The position numbers were made by a program, and so were the translations under genes. The notes below the pieces were generated by a model. It did not search any database. It had not been told where the DNA came from and saw nothing but the letters and a program-made list of their open reading frames with translations. From Elmis aenea (Eukaryota > Arthropoda > Insecta > Coleoptera > Elmidae), in assembly GCA_947652605.1 (NCBI GenBank), contig OX393577.1:54088108-54152107 (forward strand): a stretch of 64,000 nucleotides of DNA, given 5' to 3'. The number at the start of each line of letters is the position of its first letter. Within the stretch, counting starts at the first letter, position 1. Shown piece after piece: positions 58,336-64,000 of the stretch.

Positions 58336-59079
58336 GTACGGGGTGGCCTATTTTCGATGCCCATACAGGGTATCTCGGTTATTATCAGAGATAGAAAAAA
58401 CTAAGTACGTAGCCCCGATTTATTTTTTTGAGAGGAATTTATTGCCGTAAGCAGATTTTTGATATCTTTTTTAATTTTCGAAATATAGCCAAAAACCGAT
58501 TTTTAGCAATTTTCAGAAATGTTAAATATCTCGCTTAAACGAAAAGATAGAGAAAAACTTTAAAGACATTTTTTGTATGGTTTTTTGTCCTTAATAAGAT
58601 AGCGATTTTTTTTTACTCATACGAATATTAATATATTACACCTAACTTTCTTATTTTAAATGACAACTATAGTGGGCTTTGACATAAATCGAAAGCTTAT
58701 TTTTGTGCTTTTCAAAAATATATAATTTGCTTAAATTGTTTTTAAAATAAGAATGTTAGGTGTAATGTATCGATATTTATATGAGTAAAAAAAATTGAAT
58801 ATCGCTATCTCATTGGGGACAAAAAACCATACAAAAAATGTTGTTAAAGTTTTTCTCTATCTTTTCGTTTAAGCGAGATATTTAACATTTTTTAAAATAG
58901 CTAAAAATCGGTTTTTGGCTATGTTTCGAAAATTTAAAAAAGATATCGAAAATCTGTTTGCGGCAATGAATTTCGCTCGAAAAAATCATCGAGACTACGT
59001 ACTGAGTTTTTTTTCTATCTCTGATAATAACCGAGATACCCTCCCTATATGGGCATCGAAAATAGATCACCCTTTACAG
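58336..59079. mobile_element. Foldback element, upstream of the SIAH-like gene
   Basis: The left arm gtacggggtggcc, ttttcgatgcccatacaggg and tatctcggttatt pairs with a right arm ending gggcatcgaaaatagatcac. Arms of about 350 bp also share gataaaag-type and gaaaaactttaaaga-type sequences around a centre near 58705. Confidence 0.88.
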
Positions 59080-59713
59080 GGTGGTCCAAATTCGATGGGG
59101 TATCTCGCTTAAAAGTCAAGATAGAGAAACGGTTAAATTACCAAAAATGGCAGTTTTTTTGGGCAAACTCAGAACAGTTGTCAAATATATTCTATCATTT
59201 TCTGTTTTTCTTTATTTTGTTTTGTTTTCACAGCCTACTTTTTGTTTTTATCTTTAAAAAAATTGAAAAACCTTTGAAACTTGTGTAGGTATTATTGAAA
59301 ATAAATACATCAACCCTTATATATTTGGAATGAGAAAAAAATAAGAAACTTAAATAGGCCATAGCCAAGTATAGCTCCCATTAAAAAAAAAGGTAAGTTT
59401 GTGTCATAACTTTTTAACGGCAATTGTAAAATTTTATTTTAGTATAATCAAACTTAACATAAAAATATCTAAAAATATTGTTTATAAACTTTTTTGATAT
59501 TTTCAACAATAACGAAGATATGACACATTATTAATATGACAAAAAACAGTTTTTCTCCAATATCTCAAAAATCGAAAATGATAGATTATTTTTGAAAACG
59601 GTTCTGAGTATTTACCAAAAAAACTGCTCATTTTTGGTATTTCAACCGTTTTTCTATCTTGCCTATTCAGCGAGATACCCATGCAATCTCATCGAATTTG
59701 GACCACACTGTAC
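59074..59713. mobile_element. Second foldback, directly abutting the first
   Basis: The left arm tttacagggtggtccaaatt pairs with a right arm ending gaatttggaccacactgtac. Arms contain gcgagatacc and gagaaacggtt-like sequence. The left end overlaps the right end of the preceding palindrome by a few bases. Confidence 0.88.
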
Positions 59714-60708
59714 AGTAAGTTTTAAATGAAAAAAAGTACTTAAACTTTTTGTCGCTAAAAACAAATGATAAAATTGTTTATTTATTATTTGACGTGGTAC
59801 ATACTTTTTGGAAAAAATTAAGAAATTGTAAAAAGCACAAAAGACATTTATATTTATAAAGTATAATATTTTGATGTTAAAATACTCTTTTATGATTTAC
59901 TAAATATTAGAATTTGCAACATTCAGCTTGGTTGTGGGCTGTGCACCCTTGATTCGGTGATTATACCAATAGCAAAAATGAGTCAATTTAAAATTATAAA
60001 GCACAAACATTTATGAAATTATGAAACCTGGAAGATAGTTTGTTTATTAACATGGAAAGAATAAATTATTTATAAATCACCCTATATTCGACAAAACAGT
60101 ATTTCCTGGAATTATTTCAATTGATTTGTTTTTAAAGATAACTAAACAATGTTGATATTTACTGTATGTGGGGTTTTACTTATAAGGTCAATAGGAAGAT
60201 CATTTTTTGTCCTTACTTGACACCAAACCTTAGTAGTATTTTATCTATTCTAAAAATAAATATTTACATTCACGATAAGTTTATCGGAAATAAAAAAATC
60301 CACGCGTTATTGGATGCCTACTGTTGATTAATATATTTATTTTAATAATTTTTGCCTTTTCCATGAAATAGATATCAAAAACAAGCATGCGGTGTTCTTG
60401 TGATTATATATTTTAATTTTTCAACATCTTTTTCGTTTTGGGTGGGTAGTTTATCAGTTTTTCTTAATTTAATTGTAATTGTACTGTCAGATATTTTTTT
60501 CCCTCTCACTGGTAATACAAAAAATTTTGTTTAGATTTTAAGTTTTTTTACATTCACGTGTTTTTAAGGGTTTTTAAGTCATATTCTTAGAATTATTACG
60601 ACTCAGCACGACAGCAATATAAAAAAAAAACATTTCATAGAAAAATTTGTTGGTGATCATTAGTTACGTAACCTAAAATTATTTCCAGCTAAGCCAAATG
60701 TTCAGTAA
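59714..60708. other. Intergenic, nothing recognised
   Basis: AT-rich intergenic DNA between the two SIAH-like genes. No repeat partner or coding exon was seen. Confidence 0.6.
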
Positions 60709-60930
60709 CAATGGGCGTCCGCAGGGGGGGCAAAAAAGGGCATTTGTCCCCCCTCCTCCTGGGATCGAGTAAAAAATAGTACTTGTAAAACTAATCGTAA
60801 AAATTTAAAATTTATACATTGTGACCCATTTTAAGGCGGATCACCCCTATAAAAACTTTATTTATGGTCCGATTTTCATAAACTATTTTTTAAACGATAA
60901 AGCATCAAAAACTGTACTTAAGAACCCAAT

Positions 60931-61127
60931 TTTCAAATTCAATTTACACTCACAAAGCCCACTATGATTTGTTTTCGATGTCAAATTTTGCAAAGTTTGT
61001 TTAGCGATTTTTTTTAAAAACTGTATACTTCGGTACCATCCTTTCAAATTCAATTTACACTCACAAAGCCTACTATGATTTTTTTTCGATGTCAAATTTG
61101 GCAATCTTTATTTAGCGATTTTTTAAT
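60931..61127. repeat. Tandem duplication of about 110 bp
   Basis: ttcaaattcaatttacactc occurs at 60931 and 61044, each followed by acaaagccnactatgatt and a shared tail to tttagcgatttttt. Two diverged units. Confidence 0.85.
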
Positions 61128-61167
61128 ATAAAATCTGACTACACCACTGAAAAGGGTTTGTATCAAA

Positions 61168-61735
61168 TTTCATGTACATACATGTTGCTTTACGTAACGG
61201 CCAAACTTAAGGAGCATGATCCTTGGGTCAATTTAAGCAAAAATTGTTGTATAAACCATAGTCCAAAACTCGCTGGCTATCGAGTTACAGAATTACAAAA
61301 TTTTCGAGAAAAACATTAATTACTCGAAAACGGTTAATTTTAGGCCTATATGACCTTTCACATTTTATAAAGTACATTTAAAGAGGAATCCAAAAATGTA
61401 ATAATATGCAGGATGTTCTATTTAAAATAAGTAGCTTGGTTGCCATAGCAAATAAACCGTAAAAAACAAAACAAAATCGAGTACACCATAAGGCGCAGAA
61501 AAGATAGCCATGCATCTTTTATAAAAAAACATTTTGTTGTTAAATCAATATTTTAAAAGATAAAGAGGTATTTCATACTTTTTTATGTTAAAGTTTGTCT
61601 TTTTTTTATAAACTTTAAAGGTCTATAATTCGATAACCATCGAGTTTTGGACTATGTGTTCTTCATAATAACCTTTTTTGCTTAAATTGACTCAAGGAAC
61701 ATGCTTCTTAAGTTTGGCCGTTAAGTACGTCATGC
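61168..61735. mobile_element. Diverged foldback inside the hAT-like element
   Basis: Left cgtaacggccaaacttaagg and agtccaaaactcg pair with right cgagttttggacta and cttaagtttggccgtta. Arms of about 150 bp are more diverged than in the other palindromes. An internal atatgcaggatgttc at 61405 is a decayed TACAGGGTG motif. Confidence 0.78.
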
Positions 61736-62414
61736 AACACCTGTTAATATGATTGTACTTATGCTAAGTCTGCTTATTCCGTAAATGCAAATTTTTAATA
61801 AAATACCAGCGATTTATATATTTTTTGATATTCTATAGGTAAAAATGGGCAGTTTTTTTTTAAACACTGTGGGTGGCTCATTTTGCCTCAGTAGGGGGCT
61901 AAATTTGCAGAGCCTCAAATATGCACTTTATTATCATGTAGCTTAATCCATGGGGTGTCATGAGCCACCCCTTGAATTTTAAAAAATCCAAGTTTTTATG
62001 AGTTCTGAGCTTTTGTCAAACTATAGGGCATGCAGTTTGTATCCTTTCCTCCAATTTGCAAACACAGAACCTTTCAAGTTTTATAATTACATGAAAAAAC
62101 CTAAAAGACTTTGTGGAAAAATGGCTCAAGTCACCCCGCGCGACGGTACTATGTAGGTGTCATCCTTGCCCCCCCGCCCCCAGATTAAAGATTATTTTGA
62201 TTGAAAACAGGTAGATGTCAAAGTATGAATATAACTATTTATTAAACTTACTTGTGATTATATACTCACATTTAGTGATGTTATAATAACGACTGAAAGT
62301 TTCTCAAAAACATGAAAAAGTGACATATCAACTTCTGCCATACCGCCACAGATATATATTATTATTTGTCTCTATGCTTTGCCCCCCCCTGGAAATTTTT
62401 CTGCGGACGCCCAT

Positions 62415-63065
62415 ATTAATAACCGCTGACCAATATATACTTTTTTACTTTAAATAGAACACCAAGCATATTATTTATTTTTAAAAAATCAATCGTTTTA
62501 AACCAAAACAAAAATAGTTTATTATTAAGAGCGAAGAAAATAAACAATTGGTGCAGAGTGCAAATTATTTTATTAATTTTCAATAAAATATATCAACTAT
62601 TAACACTATAAGTTTTTAAAAACGTTACACAAATCATACTTTTTTTTCTTATTCAATAAAAAAACATTTTTAAACAGACAAGAATCTAGATTAGTAAATG
62701 AAACCTAAACAATTACTTTTGTATGTCATTTTCAATGAAATGTACTGTGCCGTTTTTTTAAATCTATTCTTTATCAGCACCAACTGAAAAATATAAAATA
62801 CATAAGTATTACATGTGGCGATAAGATAAAATCAACAATCACTTACATTGTTGTGTAATGTGCACATAGGGCCTTTTCTATGTAACATTTACTAGATAAA
62901 AATTGTTTACGAAGGTTAAATTTTAATATGTAAAGATATATTATTTGCATTACGTGGTTTACTGAATTAAAATACGACTATTAAAATTACATTACTCTGT
63001 AACAGTAGCTTATGAATACAAGAAAAATGTTGTTGAAGGCACTTCCACTCCATTTAAACTTTTAT
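62415..63065. other. 3' flank of the second SIAH-like gene
   Basis: AT-rich. Nothing recognised apart from possible polyadenylation-like AATAAA/TTTATT sequence on either strand. Confidence 0.5.
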
Positions 63066-64000
63066 TTATTGTTGGTCATCTTCAGTCATTTCAATTGTTA
63101 CTTGAATGTGGTAACTGTCACGGTCAACAAAATTTTGAAGATCTTCATAGGGTATCTGCGTAGTGTATTCAGAGAATAGCTCAAGAGCTCGAGTTTTTAC
63201 CAAAGGGTAACTTTTGTTGTTCAAACTTTCTGAACCTGCGACATCTATAATTTCGGCCTTATAATTAAAAGCTTTTTCCATTCTAGGCAAGCCACTGTAG
63301 TTAACATACACGACTTTCCCTTCATCAGGCAAAACGTTCATGCGGCAATCAAATAGTTCGCGATTTGCTATTAGAATGCAAGATTGATATTGGTCGCCGG
63401 CTGGTTTCCAAACTGTACCATTTTCAAGTTTAATGTGTGGGTGAGTTTCTTTCATATGTGCTTCGTATCCCTCTAGAGGACTTTGCCAGTTGCAGCTCTT
63501 AAAAAAGCAAGCGTACAATCTATAGGGACAAGATTGTTCGTGATTACGAATGACTTCAGGAGAAAGTTCTTCATCACACTCGTCCCATTTACAACGCAAG
63601 GATGGCGTTTGAACTTCAATCGAAACATCGCGTGAAAATTCAACATCATTTTTGTCGCACGGTTTGCATATACTGTTGCTGTATCCTGTACAGTCCTCGC
63701 AAAGTAAGTGTCCTTCAGGACACTTGAAAACAGGAGAAAGTAATACGAGGCCGCAATTAGAGCAATGTACTTGTTCTTCGTTTTTGTCTTCGTCTGGTAG
63801 ATGTTGACGTGTTGGAAACTGCATGCTGTCTGTTTCTATGGCAGAAATTTGGCAAAATATCACCTCAGAGCAGCCCAAAATACAAAGAAGAGAGCCTTTT
63901 TCAATTTTGTACAGACCGTTTGTGTTGTTATATATCACTGGACCTTTATTTAAATATGTTTCCAAGTCAAACGGATTTTCTTTGCGGCTTTTTTGTAGCA
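63066..64000 (-). CDS. SIAH-like zinc-finger protein, partial (open at right edge)
   Basis: The frame is open from the right edge to a TAA at 63066, at least 311 codons. No ATG lies near the edge (the first plausible initiator is only a TTG), so I treat it as 5'-truncated. Order: a linker or C-terminal end of a preceding module, then a RING-like CSNCGLVLLSPVFKCPEGH, CEDC and CKPC. A SIAH-type finger (CKWDECDEELSPEVIRNHE to HMKETHPHI) and a C-terminal beta-rich domain with SCILIANRELFDCRMNVLP follow. It aligns with module 2 of the gene at 56609-58084 (same RING spacing, and LIANNEVMNCCFNALT at the matching place), so the two are paralogues in tandem. The stop overlaps AATAAA-like sequence. Confidence 0.82.
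   Translation of the reverse strand, partial: LQKSRKENPFDLETYLNKGPVIYNNTNGLYKIEKGSLLCILGCSEVIFCQISAIETDSMQFPTRQHLPDEDKNEEQVHCSNCGLVLLSPVFKCPEGHLLCEDCTGYSNSICKPCDKNDVEFSRDVSIEVQTPSLRCKWDECDEELSPEVIRNHEQSCPYRLYACFFKSCNWQSPLEGYEAHMKETHPHIKLENGTVWKPAGDQYQSCILIANRELFDCRMNVLPDEGKVVYVNYSGLPRMEKAFNYKAEIIDVAGSESLNNKSYPLVKTRALELFSEYTTQIPYEDLQNFVDRDSYHIQVTIEMTEDDQQ

Larger units (their letters stand above)
60711..62414. mobile_element. 1.7-kb hAT-like element with 14-bp perfect ends
   Basis: atgggcgtccgcag at 60711-60724 is matched exactly by its complement at 62401-62414, each followed inward by a g or c run (ggggggg / ccccccc). This resembles the termini of the MITE at 48657-49038. No transposase and no clear target duplication were found, so the exact ends and class are tentative. 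It contains a tandem duplication and an inner palindrome. Confidence 0.75.

Noticed and set aside
1..64000. tRNA, rRNA, CRISPR arrays, operons or viral genes
   Set aside because: I saw no cloverleaf, no regularly spaced direct repeats with unique spacers, and no recognisable viral protein motifs; the tandem arrays are coding or simple duplications.

Overview
The window reads as AT-rich, transposon-packed nuclear DNA of an arthropod, most likely an insect. A beetle is my guess from the general character of the DNA, but no species can be named. The evidence is canonical GT/AG introns, an UNC-89/obscurin-type muscle gene, two SIAH-like zinc-finger genes of a kind often expanded in insects, and many hAT, Tc1/mariner/pogo and LINE remnants. 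I see no bacterial, plasmid, phage or CRISPR signature.

Left third (1-30135, minus strand): a large part of one giant gene, called here as Unc-89 (obscurin family). Nineteen exons can be chained with matching splice phases. In transcript order they give the end of a RhoGEF (DH) domain, a PH domain, a 592-residue Thr/Lys/Glu/Pro-rich exon with a hexapeptide tandem repeat, a 458-residue exon of about 20-residue Tyr-Ser-Arg-Lys repeats, about eight Ig (I-set) domains, and an acidic linker that runs off the left edge. About 2170 codons are visible. The 3' end lies outside. The 5' end (SH3 and the first part of DH) was not located with confidence; the region from 30.1 to 47.5 kb should hold it, and a GC-rich candidate first exon sits at 47308-47476.

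Middle (23-56 kb): long introns and intergenic DNA dominated by transposable-element debris. The striking feature is a set of long, near-perfect palindromic (foldback) elements, 0.35 to 1.9 kb each. Most of them end in or contain the 9-mer TACAGGGTG, which occurs about thirty times. Some are nested in one another or in pogo/Tigger elements. Several hAT MITEs have 8-bp target-site duplications that can be read directly. One large palindrome (52378-54284) has the C-terminal end of a transposase on both arms and in its loop, and an internally deleted relative at 47871-48485 carries the N-terminal end. Together these suggest a family origin.

Right end (56-64 kb): two minus-strand, apparently intronless SIAH-like genes. 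One is complete (491 aa, two tandem zinc-finger modules) and one is open at the right edge (at least 310 codons, one module visible). Palindromic and hAT-like elements separate them.

I found no convincing undescribed gene system. The most notable observations are the palindromic transposon family, its concentration inside the introns of a muscle gene, and the lineage-specific-looking repeat exons of Unc-89.
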